A DNA stretch of 64,000 bases from Deltaproteobacteria bacterium (lineage in GTDB: Bacteria; SAR324; XYD2-FULL-50-16): NCBI GenBank assembly GCA_018657625.1, contig JABHWU010000115.1, forward strand, positions 1 through 64,000. Reading direction: 5' to 3'. This document shows positions 16,480-25,854 of this stretch, piece after piece. The notes below the pieces were generated by a model, which worked only from the letters and a program-made list of their open reading frames with translations, was not told the origin of the DNA and made no database searches. How positions within the stretch are numbered: position 1 is the stretch's first letter; each line of letters starts with the position of its first letter. The position numbers and the translations under genes are program-made.

Positions 16480-17901
16480 TTACTGACATTGAATAATTTT
16501 ATCTTCGCGGTAAATACATTCTACCTGTTCACCATTAGGATAAGTAAATACACCACGACCATGAAACAATCCTGCCTTAAACTGCCCCTGATATCGATGA
16601 CCATCCGGATAATGTAAATCCCCAACCCCATCATAGACACCGGATTTAAACTCTCCAGTATACCTTAAACCATTTGAACTATTATAAACGCCGGAACCAT
16701 GAAACTCTCCCTGGAAAAAAACACCCTTATAATGAGATCCATTGCTAAAAAAAAGTGCTCCAGAGCCGTGAAATTGATCATTTTTGAAAGTACCAATATA
16801 ACGATTGCCATTTAAATAAATATACTCACCAGTTCCTTCGATTTGGCCCTGCAAAAAATTGCCTTTTAATTTAGATCCATTACTAAAAAAAAGCGTTCCG
16901 GTACCATGGTATTGATTTTTTTTGAAAGCCCCGACATAACGATTACCATTTAAATAAATATACTCGCCAGTTCCTTCAATTTGGCCCTGCAAAAAATTGC
17001 CTTTTAATTTAGATCCATTGCTAAAAAAAAGCGTTCCTGCACCATGGTATTGATTTTTTTTGAAAGCTCCGACATAATGATTACCATTTAAATAAATGTA
17101 TTCGCCGCTTCCCTCCATTCGCCCCTGTAAAAAATCACCTTTATATTCACCTACTCCCGAAATTTTTAGATTTCCTTTACCCTGATAGACGTTATTCAAA
17201 AATGACCCCTTATATAGATCACCATTTCTCTTTTTCAATTCACCAAAACCATGAAAATTGCCATCTACAAAATCACCACTATATTTAAGACCTTTGCTAT
17301 CAGAAAAAACACCTTGGCCATTAAACTGATTATTTTTGAAGAACCCGGAATATTTATCTCCATTTTTAAAAGTAAATGCTCCTTTACCATTTAGCTGATT
17401 ATTCTTGAAAGACCCGGAATATTTATCTCCATTTGCATAGGTCAATTCCCCAATGCCATTTTTTACCCCGGATTTAAAATTACCTCTATACTTGGATCCG
17501 TCCGGATAAATCATTTCCCCCTTCCCATAGATTTTGTCTTTAGAGAAACGCCCCTGATATTCTCGACCGTCTTTAAAAATCAGTTTTCCCTGACCGTGCA
17601 TCAGGTTTCGATTAAAATCTCCCGCATAACTGCTGCCATCTTTAAAAATTAGTTTTCCCTGACCGTGCATTAAATTTCGATTAAAATCTCCTTCATAACT
17701 GCTGCCATCTTTAAAAATTAATTTTCCTTTCCCTTGAAAACGGCCTTTCTTAAAATAGCCGGCATAAGTACTGCCATCATCAAACTGATATGTCCCTTGC
17801 CCGTTGTCACAATCCCCTTTCAGGCATTGCTTGGCGGAAACGGTAGCAACTTGACCAGCAATTAGTATCAAAAAAAGTATTAATGTATTGATTATATTCA
17901 T
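16480..17901 (-). CDS. Secreted MORN-repeat protein
   Basis: This 473-residue protein has an N-terminal signal peptide (LILFLILIAGQVATVSA, cleavage before KQC). The rest consists of about nineteen 23-residue MORN repeats of the form Y-x-G-x-F-K-x-x-x-x-x-G-x-G-x-x-x-x-x-x-D/N-G. MORN proteins are elongated beta-sheets used as scaffolds or membrane-lipid-binding surfaces; bacterial ones are poorly understood. A short Cys-containing tail (VECIYREDKIIQC) may pair with the N-terminal Cys pair CLKGDC. Neighbouring repeats are nearly identical in DNA, so the array expands and contracts by recombination. The gene is convergent with merR and its promoter lies in the 17902-18257 spacer. Its function is unknown. 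Confidence 0.85.
   Translation of the reverse strand: MNIINTLILFLILIAGQVATVSAKQCLKGDCDNGQGTYQFDDGSTYAGYFKKGRFQGKGKLIFKDGSSYEGDFNRNLMHGQGKLIFKDGSSYAGDFNRNLMHGQGKLIFKDGREYQGRFSKDKIYGKGEMIYPDGSKYRGNFKSGVKNGIGELTYANGDKYSGSFKNNQLNGKGAFTFKNGDKYSGFFKNNQFNGQGVFSDSKGLKYSGDFVDGNFHGFGELKKRNGDLYKGSFLNNVYQGKGNLKISGVGEYKGDFLQGRMEGSGEYIYLNGNHYVGAFKKNQYHGAGTLFFSNGSKLKGNFLQGQIEGTGEYIYLNGNRYVGAFKKNQYHGTGTLFFSNGSKLKGNFLQGQIEGTGEYIYLNGNRYIGTFKNDQFHGSGALFFSNGSHYKGVFFQGEFHGSGVYNSSNGLRYTGEFKSGVYDGVGDLHYPDGHRYQGQFKAGLFHGRGVFTYPNGEQVECIYREDKIIQCQ
16811..17224 (-). repeat. Tandem 138-bp DNA repeats inside the MORN gene
   Basis: The landmark TTTAAATAAAT recurs at 16811, 16949 and 17087, giving a 138-bp period (46 residues, two MORN units). 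The copies starting at 16811 and 16949 differ at only a few bases, far less than the older repeats in the same gene, so this is a recent duplication. The end coordinate assumes a full third unit. Confidence 0.8.
17571..17777 (-). repeat. Tandem 69-bp DNA repeats inside the MORN gene
   Basis: CTTTAAAAAT recurs at 17571, 17640 and 17709, a 69-bp period equal to one 23-residue MORN unit. The first two units are nearly identical in DNA (both read TTTTCCCTGACCGTGCAT). This is a second, independent expansion at the N-terminal end of the array. Confidence 0.75.
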
Positions 17902-18257
17902 TTCGGATTACTCATTGGAAAAAAGCTATTAATTAAGGTGGATCCACTTTGCTTGATCCCCCTACAGCTTAAATAATGCATTAGGATATAAGTATTGAAA
18001 AATCACTTTGCTCTTAATGAAACTGCAGAGAATCTTATTAATTACGGGTTTAGATCTTATATCGAAATCCTTAACATATTCTAATGATTCAGCCTATTAT
18101 ATTTTGCTACAACAGATATTAACTAGATAATGTTTTTATATCATTGATATTACAGTACATAAAATATTGTTGTGCACTACTTATAAATAGTGATATTTTT
18201 TAATTTCAATTAATATTTAAAATTTTAGACACTAATAACAACTTAAACATATTTGGC
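17902..18257. other. Divergent intergenic region, no recognised feature
   Basis: A very AT-rich 356-bp spacer lies between the MORN gene (minus) and mog (plus). It must hold both promoters, but I could not pick convincing -35/-10 pairs, and I see no riboswitch-like or palindromic element. Confidence 0.4.
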
Positions 18258-18812
18258 ATGAAGACTAAATCCGTAAAAATTGGAATCATCACTGTTAGTG
18301 ACCGCGCCTCCAAAGGTGAATATGAAGATAAGGGGGGACCGGCGATTATCGATTGGTTAAATAATACGCTGACCACAAAATGGGAACCCTCCTATTCAAT
18401 TATTCCTGATGAACAGCAGGAAATTGAAAAAATGCTTTGCCAGAAAACAGATGACGAAGCGTGTTGTCTTATATTAACGACCGGTGGTACTGGCCCGGCA
18501 AAAAGAGATGTTACCCCTGAAGCAACCCTGGCTATCGCAGACAAAGTCATGAATGGTTTTGGTGAGCAAATGAGAGCCATCAGTTTAAAATATGTTCCCA
18601 CCGCAATATTATCCCGACAGGTGGGTGTCATTCGAAATAATTGCCTGATCATCAATCTACCTGGCCAACCAAAAGCTATCAAAGAAACTCTGGATGATCT
18701 ATTTGCGGCTATTCCCTATTGTATAGAATTAATGGATGGCCCTATTATTCAAACAAATCCTGAAATTGTCGTTGCATTCAGACCCAAATCGGCTAAACCC
18801 ATCCCTGAATAA
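18258..18812 (+). CDS. mog: Molybdopterin adenylyltransferase
   Basis: This 184-residue protein closely resembles E. coli MogA, which adenylates molybdopterin before metal insertion. Diagnostic segments are ITVSDRASKGEYEDKGGPAI at 11-30, the TTGGTGPAKRDVTPEAT phosphate-binding loop (74-90), the GFGEQMRAISLKYVPTAILSRQVGV block, LPGQPKAIKETL, and the C-terminal AFRPKSAKP typical of MogA rather than MoaB. It lies 22 bp upstream of moeA, so the two work in sequence: Mog makes MPT-AMP and MoeA inserts molybdate. No molybdoenzyme is encoded in the window, so the cofactor serves enzymes elsewhere. Confidence 0.93.
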   Translation: MKTKSVKIGIITVSDRASKGEYEDKGGPAIIDWLNNTLTTKWEPSYSIIPDEQQEIEKMLCQKTDDEACCLILTTGGTGPAKRDVTPEATLAIADKVMNGFGEQMRAISLKYVPTAILSRQVGVIRNNCLIINLPGQPKAIKETLDDLFAAIPYCIELMDGPIIQTNPEIVVAFRPKSAKPIPE

Positions 18813-18834
18813 ATATTAAAAAAAAGGTAATAAA

Positions 18835-20046
18835 ATGATTAGTTATGAAGAAGCATTGAACTTTGTTTTGGACAGTGCTGATCAATTGGACCCCATAAAT
18901 GTGCCTATTGAAGAAGCCTTACTTTATGTATTGGCAAAAGATGTTACATCAGACAGACCTCTTCCACCCTTTAACCGGGTCGCAATGGACGGATTCGCTG
19001 TTAATTCTTCCGATTTCACAGCGCCTGAAGTTCGATTAAAACTGGTCGCCTGCATTGCTGCGGGAGATGACTATCAAAAGCCGCTTCAATCGGGAGAAGC
19101 CATTCAAATCATGACCGGCGCTCCTTGTGTCGAAGGTGCTGATGCTGTGGTTATGGTAGAAAAATCAAAAAAAGATGGTGACTTTGTAGTATTAACAGAA
19201 GAAAGTATGGCCCCGGGTTTAAATATTGCTAAAAAAGGCGAAGATGCACCCCTTGGTAAAATTTTAATACCAGCAGGAACCCGTTTAAATACCACTGGAA
19301 TAGCCATTTGTGCCTCTGTGGGATTAACCAGCATTCCTGTTTATCGAAAACCGGTTGTTAACGTAATTTCTACTGGTTCTGAAATAATTCCTCCTAACCA
19401 GGAACCTCTTCCGCATCAGATTCGGGATTGTAATTCCTTTTCAACCCGTTCCCTATCTAAAAATCTAGGCATTGAAGCCAATTTCCTGGGGATTGGTGAA
19501 GATAATAAAGAAACACAGTCACAACTGATAAAATCAGGTCTTAAGGGAGATATTCTGATATTATCTGGGGGAGTATCAATGGGAGAATACGACTTAATCC
19601 CATCATTATTAGCGGAATGCGGTGTTAAAAATATTTTTCATAATATTAAAGTTAAACCCGGTAAACCTGTCTGGTTCGGAAAATCTGAATCAGGGACTTA
19701 CGTTTTTGGGATGCCAGGTAATCCGGTTTCAGTTCAAGCTGGTTTTAAATTACTCATTGAACCCTTAATTCTAAAATTAATGGGCTTGAAGTCACCAAAA
19801 CCGTTTTTTATAAATTTTGAATTAGGGCATGATATTCATATAAAAAATCCCAGAGAAAATTATATCCCGGCTCAATTAAAAACCAAAGATGGTAAAACAG
19901 TATTACAGCAAGTTTTTATCAAGGGCAGTGGAGATTTCTCAAATGTGATTTCCAGTCATGGACTTATGCGATTTCCTGCAGGAACCGGGGTCGTCAAAGC
20001 CGGAAGTTACATTCAGTTTATCTCCTGGAACAGAATGAATGATTAA
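18835..20046 (+). CDS. moeA: Molybdopterin molybdenumtransferase
   Basis: This 403-residue protein has the MoeA domain order. The N-terminal part begins ISYEEALNFVL and contains LPPFNRVAMDGFAV, the signature of the catalytic domain. The substrate-binding domain carries IMTGAPCVEGADAVVMVE, the MoaB/Mog-like domain has STGSEI and LSGGVSMGEYDLIP, then GMPGNPVSVQAGF and a C-terminal barrel. It inserts molybdate into adenylylated molybdopterin. An AAGGTAATAAAATG start context and a 22-bp gap from mog support co-transcription. A strong terminator lies about 215 bp downstream. Confidence 0.95.
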   Translation: MISYEEALNFVLDSADQLDPINVPIEEALLYVLAKDVTSDRPLPPFNRVAMDGFAVNSSDFTAPEVRLKLVACIAAGDDYQKPLQSGEAIQIMTGAPCVEGADAVVMVEKSKKDGDFVVLTEESMAPGLNIAKKGEDAPLGKILIPAGTRLNTTGIAICASVGLTSIPVYRKPVVNVISTGSEIIPPNQEPLPHQIRDCNSFSTRSLSKNLGIEANFLGIGEDNKETQSQLIKSGLKGDILILSGGVSMGEYDLIPSLLAECGVKNIFHNIKVKPGKPVWFGKSESGTYVFGMPGNPVSVQAGFKLLIEPLILKLMGLKSPKPFFINFELGHDIHIKNPRENYIPAQLKTKDGKTVLQQVFIKGSGDFSNVISSHGLMRFPAGTGVVKAGSYIQFISWNRMND

Positions 20047-20326
20047 AATAGACAATTTTATCAAGATTCAATTGACAAATTGTTTTGCCCTATGAAATTT
20101 TAAATTGATAAGGTTAAGAAAGGCTTTATTTCAATCAGAAAAATTGAAATTTGATTCTGATGGCGCTTGATTTACTGAAAACCAATGACTTGCGTTAATC
20201 ATTCATTCTAAAGTACAGGGTGCAATAAATCGCTTTTATTTCATCCGGGTTAGTTAGAAAGGGCCAAAGAACAGCAATGTTTTTGGCCCTGTTTTTATTT
20301 AATAATCAGTAGTGAGTTAATAAAAT
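20047..20326. other. Intergenic spacer between moeA and the Mrp gene, containing a terminator
   Basis: The 280-bp spacer holds the terminator at 20260-20296 near its right end and nothing else I can name. The Mrp gene starts only about 30 bases after the T-tract, so its promoter must overlap or precede the hairpin, or it depends on readthrough. Confidence 0.5.
20260..20296 (+). terminator. Rho-independent terminator
   Basis: Perfect 9-bp stem AGGGCCAAA (20260-20268) / TTTGGCCCT (20282-20290), with a 13-base loop, followed by GTTTTTATTT on the plus strand. It ends the mog-moeA transcript. Confidence 0.85.
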
Positions 20327-21376
20327 ATGGATCCTTTACAAGAAAAAGCCGTTGAAGTTTTTAAACAAATTTCTTTTGGTGATAATGGCACAAATATCAT
20401 CGATGCCAATGTTGTTCATTCAATGAGCATTGAAGGTACAACCGCACATTTGGTATTCGTCATTGATAAAGAGCACGAGGGCCTTCGAGATTCAATCGGT
20501 CAGCAAGTCAGAGAAGAATTAACTAAAATTGATGGCATTGAACAGGTTGTCATTCGATTTACACAGAGTGAAGATGAAGCCAAAGCCTCATTAGGAACAT
20601 CTCCACAACAGGCACAATACCTTAAAGAATATGCTAACGTAATACTGGTCGCAAGCGGAAAAGGTGGGGTTGGTAAATCAACGATAGCTGTTAACCTGGC
20701 TTTGGCTCTAAAATCGTTGGGAAAAAAGGTTTCACTTTTAGATGCTGATGTTTTTGGCCCATCAATTCCCGCCATGTTAAATGCCAGGGATGAAAGGGTT
20801 TTGGTTGAGAAAGATAAGATTAAACCCATTGAAAGACTTGGTATGCAGTTTATGTCAGTCGGAAACATGGTCGATGAAGAAATGGCAGTGATCTGGAGAG
20901 GACCAATGGTTCATCAGGCCCTTGAACAAATTTTAAGGGACTCCGCCTGGAATGGTGGCGATTTTATGATCATCGATCTACCTCCCGGAACCGGTGATGT
21001 ACAAATTACCATCGCCCAATTAACCCAGGCAACCGGAACAGTGGTGGTCTGCACCCCACAGGACGTAGCTTTGCTGGATGCCAGAAAAGCCATGGGCATG
21101 TTTGGTAAAGTCAATATTCCGGTTTTAGGTTTGATTGAAAACATGAGCTCCTTCGTCTGTCCAAAATGTGGCGCTGAAACACCGATTTTTAGTAAAGGTG
21201 GCGTAGAAAAAGAAAGTGGTGATAAAAATATACCCTTTCTGGGAAGAATCCCCATTGAACTAGAAGTTCGGTTAGGCGGTGATAGCGGCGAACCCGTCGT
21301 TGATGCGATGCCTAATTCTGCAGTTGCTAAACATTTTAAAGAAATGGCAAAAAATCTAATTGACAGTCTGGAATAA
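20327..21376 (+). CDS. apbC: Mrp/ApbC-type iron-sulfur cluster carrier ATPase
   Basis: This 349-residue P-loop ATPase of the Mrp/NBP35 family carries and delivers [4Fe-4S] clusters. Residues about 6-80 are a MIP18/DUF59-type domain. The deviant Walker A GKGGVGKST is at 111-119, followed by DADVFGPSIPAML, DLPPGTGDVQ, and the cluster-binding CPKC in SFVCPKCGAET near 261-264. The length is that of the bacterial ApbC with fused DUF59. The next gene, two bases after its stop, encodes a DUF971 protein. DUF971 is sometimes fused to Mrp itself, so the pair probably acts together in cluster assembly. Confidence 0.92.
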   Translation: MDPLQEKAVEVFKQISFGDNGTNIIDANVVHSMSIEGTTAHLVFVIDKEHEGLRDSIGQQVREELTKIDGIEQVVIRFTQSEDEAKASLGTSPQQAQYLKEYANVILVASGKGGVGKSTIAVNLALALKSLGKKVSLLDADVFGPSIPAMLNARDERVLVEKDKIKPIERLGMQFMSVGNMVDEEMAVIWRGPMVHQALEQILRDSAWNGGDFMIIDLPPGTGDVQITIAQLTQATGTVVVCTPQDVALLDARKAMGMFGKVNIPVLGLIENMSSFVCPKCGAETPIFSKGGVEKESGDKNIPFLGRIPIELEVRLGGDSGEPVVDAMPNSAVAKHFKEMAKNLIDSLE

Positions 21377-21377
21377 T

Positions 21378-21701
21378 ATGACAGCTGACTTTAAACGCAC
21401 CATACCCGAAGACATCTATTTTGACGGTAAAATGCACATCGTTTGGAAAAACGGTGATCATACCATTTATGACTATTGGGAACTCCGAACAGCCTGCCCT
21501 TGTGCAGAATGTATTGATGAATTCACTAATGAGCGAATTCTAGATCCCAATAGTGTCAGCAAAGATATTGATGTTCACGCCAGTGCCTATATAGGGAATT
21601 ACGGCTTAGAAATTCAATGGAGTGATGGCCATGCCCACGGAATCTTTACATTTAAAGACCTAAGGGATGTTTATCCCCATGAAACCAGGACCCTCAACTA
21701 A
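21378..21701 (+). CDS. DUF971 (gamma-butyrobetaine hydroxylase N-terminal-like) protein
   Basis: This 107-residue protein starts at the ATG 21378; a TTG at 21360 inside apbC would add six residues. The single domain has IVWKNGDHTIYDYWELRTACPCAEC and the downstream YGLEIQWSDGHAHGIFTFKDLRDVY. These are hallmarks of DUF971, the zinc/iron-binding N-terminal module of gamma-butyrobetaine hydroxylase that also occurs alone. Metal ligands are probably the CPCAEC cysteines and the DGH histidine. Its start two bases after apbC shows translational coupling and suggests a role in Fe-S cluster handling; the exact role is not established. Confidence 0.88.
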   Translation: MTADFKRTIPEDIYFDGKMHIVWKNGDHTIYDYWELRTACPCAECIDEFTNERILDPNSVSKDIDVHASAYIGNYGLEIQWSDGHAHGIFTFKDLRDVYPHETRTLN

Positions 21702-21712
21702 GAATTTCATTC

Positions 21713-22819
21713 ATGAGTACACGCCTGAAATATAGTCTGATCCATCATGATGGGAATGCCAGAGCCGGGATATTGAACCTGGCCGGGCAACAAATCGAAA
21801 CACCAATCTTTATGCCTGTTGGTACAAATGGAACGGTTAAAGCGATTACTGTTAATGAGTTAAAAGAAATTGGATATCAGCTAATTTTAGGCAATACTTA
21901 TCATTTAAGTCTTCGTCCCGGTGATGAAACCGTTAAGAAGTTGGGTGGATTACATCATTTTATGAACTGGGATCGAGGTATTTTAACTGATAGTGGTGGT
22001 TTTCAGGTTTTTTCCCTGGGAAAACTAAACAAAATTACCCGTGATGGTGTCTTTTTCCAAAGCCACCTTGATGGTCAAAAAATCTCACTCACTCCGGAAC
22101 GATCCATCGAAATTCAGGAAAATCTTAATTCGAATATCATGATGGTTCTGGACGAATGTTTAGGATTACCTGCCGACCGAGAAAAAGTTCAAAAATCTAT
22201 TGAATTGACAACCCATTGGGCGCAGCGATCATTTGATGCCAGAAAATCAGAAAACAATCTGTTTGGAATTGTTCAGGGAGCTAACTATGATGATCTCAGA
22301 ATTGAATCCGCCCAGGCTTTGATGGAGATTGATTTCGACGGATATGCTATTGGTGGTCTGAGTGTTGGTGAAAGCAAAGATATTATGTACCGAATCACTA
22401 ATTTGATCGCTCCGATTTTACCAACATATAAACCCAGATACTTAATGGGCGTCGGAGATCCGGTTGATTTACTTGGAGCCGTTGGTTCCGGAATAGATAT
22501 GTTTGATTGTGTCATGGCAACCCGAAATGCTAGAAATGGTAGTCTATTTACCTTTGATGGTAAAATCAGTATCAAACAGTCCAAATATAAAGAAGATCAT
22601 CTACCCATAGAAGCATCCTGCCAATGTGAAGTCTGTCAAAACTACTCCCGTGGTTATCTGCGACATTTATACCAGGCAAATGAAATTTTATCTTCCCGTT
22701 TAAATAGTTATCACAATCTCTATTTTTTCAAAAAACTCATGGAAAAAGCCCGTGAAGCTATCCTCCAGAATCGTTATCTTTCCTTTAAAAAAGATTTCCT
22801 GGCTCAGTATTTACCCTAA
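21713..22819 (+). CDS. tgt: Queuine tRNA-ribosyltransferase
   Basis: This 368-residue enzyme exchanges guanine-34 of GUN-anticodon tRNAs for preQ1. Visible are the base-binding Asp in LTDSGGFQVFSL, FGIVQGANY, GYAIGGLSVGE, the nucleophilic Asp in MFDCVMATRNARNG, and the zinc site CQCEVC followed by a downstream H in SRLNSYHNLYF. Length and order are normal. It begins 11 bp after the DUF971 gene, so the three genes apbC, DUF971 and tgt form one operon. QueA is not in the window. Confidence 0.96.
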   Translation: MSTRLKYSLIHHDGNARAGILNLAGQQIETPIFMPVGTNGTVKAITVNELKEIGYQLILGNTYHLSLRPGDETVKKLGGLHHFMNWDRGILTDSGGFQVFSLGKLNKITRDGVFFQSHLDGQKISLTPERSIEIQENLNSNIMMVLDECLGLPADREKVQKSIELTTHWAQRSFDARKSENNLFGIVQGANYDDLRIESAQALMEIDFDGYAIGGLSVGESKDIMYRITNLIAPILPTYKPRYLMGVGDPVDLLGAVGSGIDMFDCVMATRNARNGSLFTFDGKISIKQSKYKEDHLPIEASCQCEVCQNYSRGYLRHLYQANEILSSRLNSYHNLYFFKKLMEKAREAILQNRYLSFKKDFLAQYLP

Positions 22820-22901
22820 ATCCAAAAGAACCAACAGATACAGCCAACAAAATACTTTCACTTGTTTAATCTTCATTGCTTAATTACAAAAATTTCGATG
22901 A

Positions 22902-24632
22902 TCAAACAGCTTTAGGTTTCGTCATTGCTCTTAATTTTTTAATCCAGATGCCACTCAGGATAAAGGAGTATGCCCAGGTACCAAAGAATATCATAGCAAA
23001 AGCTTTTATGATATCCGAACTACTGCCATCCAAAGAAAAAGCCGGCACATAACCGAACAGAAAAGGACCCAGATATAAAAATTTCGCAAATTTGAAAGAT
23101 GTGAAAGCGGTTTTCCACATATTGGCTTTAGCAATGGTCGCCCCCGCAAAGGCGGCAATACAAACAGGCGGTGTGATATTGGAATCCTGTGACAACCAAT
23201 ATACTATCATATGGGCTGCAAGTTCATTCACACCAAGGTGTAACAGTGCCGGAACCGCCACAACGGCTGTAATCAGATATGCTGCTGTAACAGGAACACC
23301 CATCCCCAGTACTAGTGACGCAAGGGCAATTAACAAAATAGTCAGCCACAGTTTTCCAGCGGCCAACTCTATGACAATATCGGCAAAAGTTAAAATCAGT
23401 CCACTAAAGGTCAATACACCAATGATGATGCCAATAACACCCACCGTCGCCCCAATTTTGAGACTACTTTCTGTTCCTGCTCTGGACGCTTCTATAAATT
23501 CTTTAGGCCCAATACGGGTGTCCTTATTCACCCAGCTAATGACAATACAGGTACCAAGCCCAACAATAGCAGAATATCCCGGAGAAAAGCCATAAAGCAT
23601 CAATATTGTAATGACCACTAGTGGTGAGACGTAATACCACTCTTTCTTAAGAATTTCCATTGCTCCGAATTTACTTTTTTCGCCTTTAATATTATGTATT
23701 TTAGCTTCGTAATGTACCATCATAAAAACACTAAAAACGTACATTAGCGCAGGAAAGATAGCCACCAACATAATTTTGGAATAGGGAACACCGGTCAATT
23801 CAGCCATGATAAAACCACCGGCTCCCATGATCGGTGGCATAAACATACCTGATATAGACGCAGCTGGTTCAATACCCCCAGCTACATGTGGTCTAAAACC
23901 GGCTTTTTTCATCATGGGGATAGTAAAGGTTCCGGTTGATACCACGTTGGCAATAGCACTTCCGGAGATAGAGCCAAACAGCCCACTGGCAATAACAGCT
24001 ACCTTACCGGGGCCACCAATTTTATGACCCACAGCGGCCAAAGGAAAGTCGATGAAAAATTTTTGACCCCCGCATTTTTCCAAAAAAGCACCAAAAAGGA
24101 CAAATAGAATCACATAAGTTGCCAGTACATTAGCCATGATGCCGAATACACCATCACTTTTGTAAAAAATACTGGTGCAAAGCTCCGGAAAAGTATCACC
24201 GGCATGGGAAATCAAATCGGGCATAAAGTCACCATAGACACCATAAAGCAAAAGGACACAGCCCATAATAACAAAAATATTTCCAACCACACGTCTTGCC
24301 AGTTCAATTCCTATTAGAACCCCTATCATCGCAATCAGCATATCAATTTCTGTTTCTGCCCCGGTTCTATAGTTAATCACCTCAAAATTCATCATCCAAT
24401 ACCCGATGCTTATTATGGAAAGAAGAATCAAGGCATAGTCCACAATGCGAAAAACCAAGGTTTTTGACCGGTAGACCAAAAAGACAAGTATATAAGTTAT
24501 TATGACATAAATTCCTCTGTGATACTGTGTTGCCGCAGGTTGATAAACCGCGGAATAGGAGTAAAACACAACCAAAGCAACCGATAAAAAATCGAATATA
24601 ATTTGTTCGACTCTACTTAGTTTTTTATACAC
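22902..24632 (-). CDS. TRAP transporter fused small/large permease (DctQM, TAXI type)
   Basis: This 576-residue integral membrane protein has about four N-terminal helices (DctQ part, 1-120) fused to a DctM-type permease with many helices. DctM signatures include GSISGSAIANVVSTGTFTIP, GIEPAASISGMFMPPIMGAGGFIMAE and LGMGVPVTAAYLITAVVAVPAL. Such 4TM/12TM fusions pair with TAXI-family binding proteins, as here with the gene 250 bp upstream. Uptake is sodium-driven. I take the GTG at 24632, which has AAGGA at correct spacing. Family members transport dicarboxylates or amino acids such as glutamate, so the substrate is unknown. Confidence 0.93.
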   Translation of the reverse strand: MYKKLSRVEQIIFDFLSVALVVFYSYSAVYQPAATQYHRGIYVIITYILVFLVYRSKTLVFRIVDYALILLSIISIGYWMMNFEVINYRTGAETEIDMLIAMIGVLIGIELARRVVGNIFVIMGCVLLLYGVYGDFMPDLISHAGDTFPELCTSIFYKSDGVFGIMANVLATYVILFVLFGAFLEKCGGQKFFIDFPLAAVGHKIGGPGKVAVIASGLFGSISGSAIANVVSTGTFTIPMMKKAGFRPHVAGGIEPAASISGMFMPPIMGAGGFIMAELTGVPYSKIMLVAIFPALMYVFSVFMMVHYEAKIHNIKGEKSKFGAMEILKKEWYYVSPLVVITILMLYGFSPGYSAIVGLGTCIVISWVNKDTRIGPKEFIEASRAGTESSLKIGATVGVIGIIIGVLTFSGLILTFADIVIELAAGKLWLTILLIALASLVLGMGVPVTAAYLITAVVAVPALLHLGVNELAAHMIVYWLSQDSNITPPVCIAAFAGATIAKANMWKTAFTSFKFAKFLYLGPFLFGYVPAFSLDGSSSDIIKAFAMIFFGTWAYSFILSGIWIKKLRAMTKPKAV

Positions 24633-24819
24633 AAAATTCCTTTTTATTATTAAAATTCACCAGATGATGAATCAGATAACGCAGAAAATTAAACTATCGC
24701 CTATTCACAACTTATCAAATTGAAACAACTCGCTCAGGGAGCTTTTAAAAATCGATTTTAAGAGCGTTCTTTTAGAATCTTTAAAAACGGACAGGACCAC
24801 TACAATTCTAATTCAAATT

Positions 24820-24862
24820 ACCAGGGAGAGATTTTCTCATGAACTGTTTTCTCTCCACTGGT
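24820..24862 (-). terminator. Stem-loop between the TAXI receptor gene and its permease gene
   Basis: ACCAG-GGAGAGA (24820-24831) pairs with TCTCTCC-A-CTGGT (24850-24862), a 12-bp stem with one bulge and no strong T-tract. It sits just downstream of the receptor stop on the minus strand. Such hairpins commonly protect the receptor message or reduce readthrough, so that more receptor than permease is made. Confidence 0.5.
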
Positions 24863-24882
24863 TTAAAAATCAGAAGTAATTA

Positions 24883-25854
24883 TTACATCCCTTTTTCTTT
24901 CCAGAACCTTTCAGCACCTGGATGAAAAGGAGTTACGATATTACTTGGTCCGGTTTTCAGACTCATTTTCTTAAAAGTCTTCTTTTGTCCATACATATGC
25001 TTCAATCCGGCATCTGAATAAATCAATGTCAAAAGCTTATAGACAACATCTGCCGGAACTTTGGAGTTTGCTACCCATAGGGCACTATCCTGAAATGAAG
25101 GAGCATCATAATTTACTCCTTTATAGGTATAAGCTGGCACAGATAACTTCCCAAAATATGGATATTTCCTAAAAAATCCTGTCGATTTTGCATCTGCTGC
25201 CAAATCAATCAAATCAATATCATTGGTTTGTGCAGCCATTATCACAGCACCACTTGGAAAAGCAGTAAACAGCCAAAAAGCGTCGAGTTGATTATTCCCA
25301 AAAGCAGCCGCGGCATCATTATATCCCATTGCATTTCGTTCAATCTTATCCCAAACACCCATATGGGAGAAAAAGAGTTCACAATTAGCGAAAGCTCCAG
25401 AACCGGCATTACCAACACCTACTTTCTTTCCTGCTAAATCCTTAACACTTTTAATTCCTGAATTCTTTTTAACTACTAATTGCGCTGGTGCACCATAAAG
25501 CCAGGCAACAGCCAATACGTTTTTATACTTTCTGGTGTCATTTTTCATCATGCCGTTTCGACCCAGAAAAACATGGCCTGAATAAACCGTACTCATCTGC
25601 TGTTTACCAGAGTTGGTTTTTCTCAGGTTTTCTACTGATCCGGCAGAAGTCTGTGCCTTTACAGAGAATTCCTTAACCGCCTTAACGGGTTTATAAACCT
25701 GAATGCTATTCGCAACCACCTGGAAAGTTCCACCAGCCGGACCACCACCAAATACAATTCTGGTTTTGGCAAATGTTTCTGATGTAAAAGCAAATATGCA
25801 CATAGCAGTGATTGCTAAACCAACTATGCTGTTAACAAAAGTTCTTTTAATCAT
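24883..25854 (-). CDS. TRAP transporter TAXI-family solute receptor
   Basis: This 323-residue periplasmic binding protein has a signal peptide (hydrophobic 10-25, cleavage near TFA-K). The mature start TRIVFGGGPAGGTFQVVANSI is the hallmark of TAXI receptors (GG..GGT). Further conserved parts are LAGKKVGVGNAGSGAF and the DAFWLFTAFPSGAV region. It delivers ligand to the fused DctQM permease encoded next. Ligands of this family include glutamate and other small organic acids; none can be chosen here. The long AT-rich upstream region contains paired palindromes (26104-26142) that may regulate it. Confidence 0.92.
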   Translation of the reverse strand: MIKRTFVNSIVGLAITAMCIFAFTSETFAKTRIVFGGGPAGGTFQVVANSIQVYKPVKAVKEFSVKAQTSAGSVENLRKTNSGKQQMSTVYSGHVFLGRNGMMKNDTRKYKNVLAVAWLYGAPAQLVVKKNSGIKSVKDLAGKKVGVGNAGSGAFANCELFFSHMGVWDKIERNAMGYNDAAAAFGNNQLDAFWLFTAFPSGAVIMAAQTNDIDLIDLAADAKSTGFFRKYPYFGKLSVPAYTYKGVNYDAPSFQDSALWVANSKVPADVVYKLLTLIYSDAGLKHMYGQKKTFKKMSLKTGPSNIVTPFHPGAERFWKEKGM

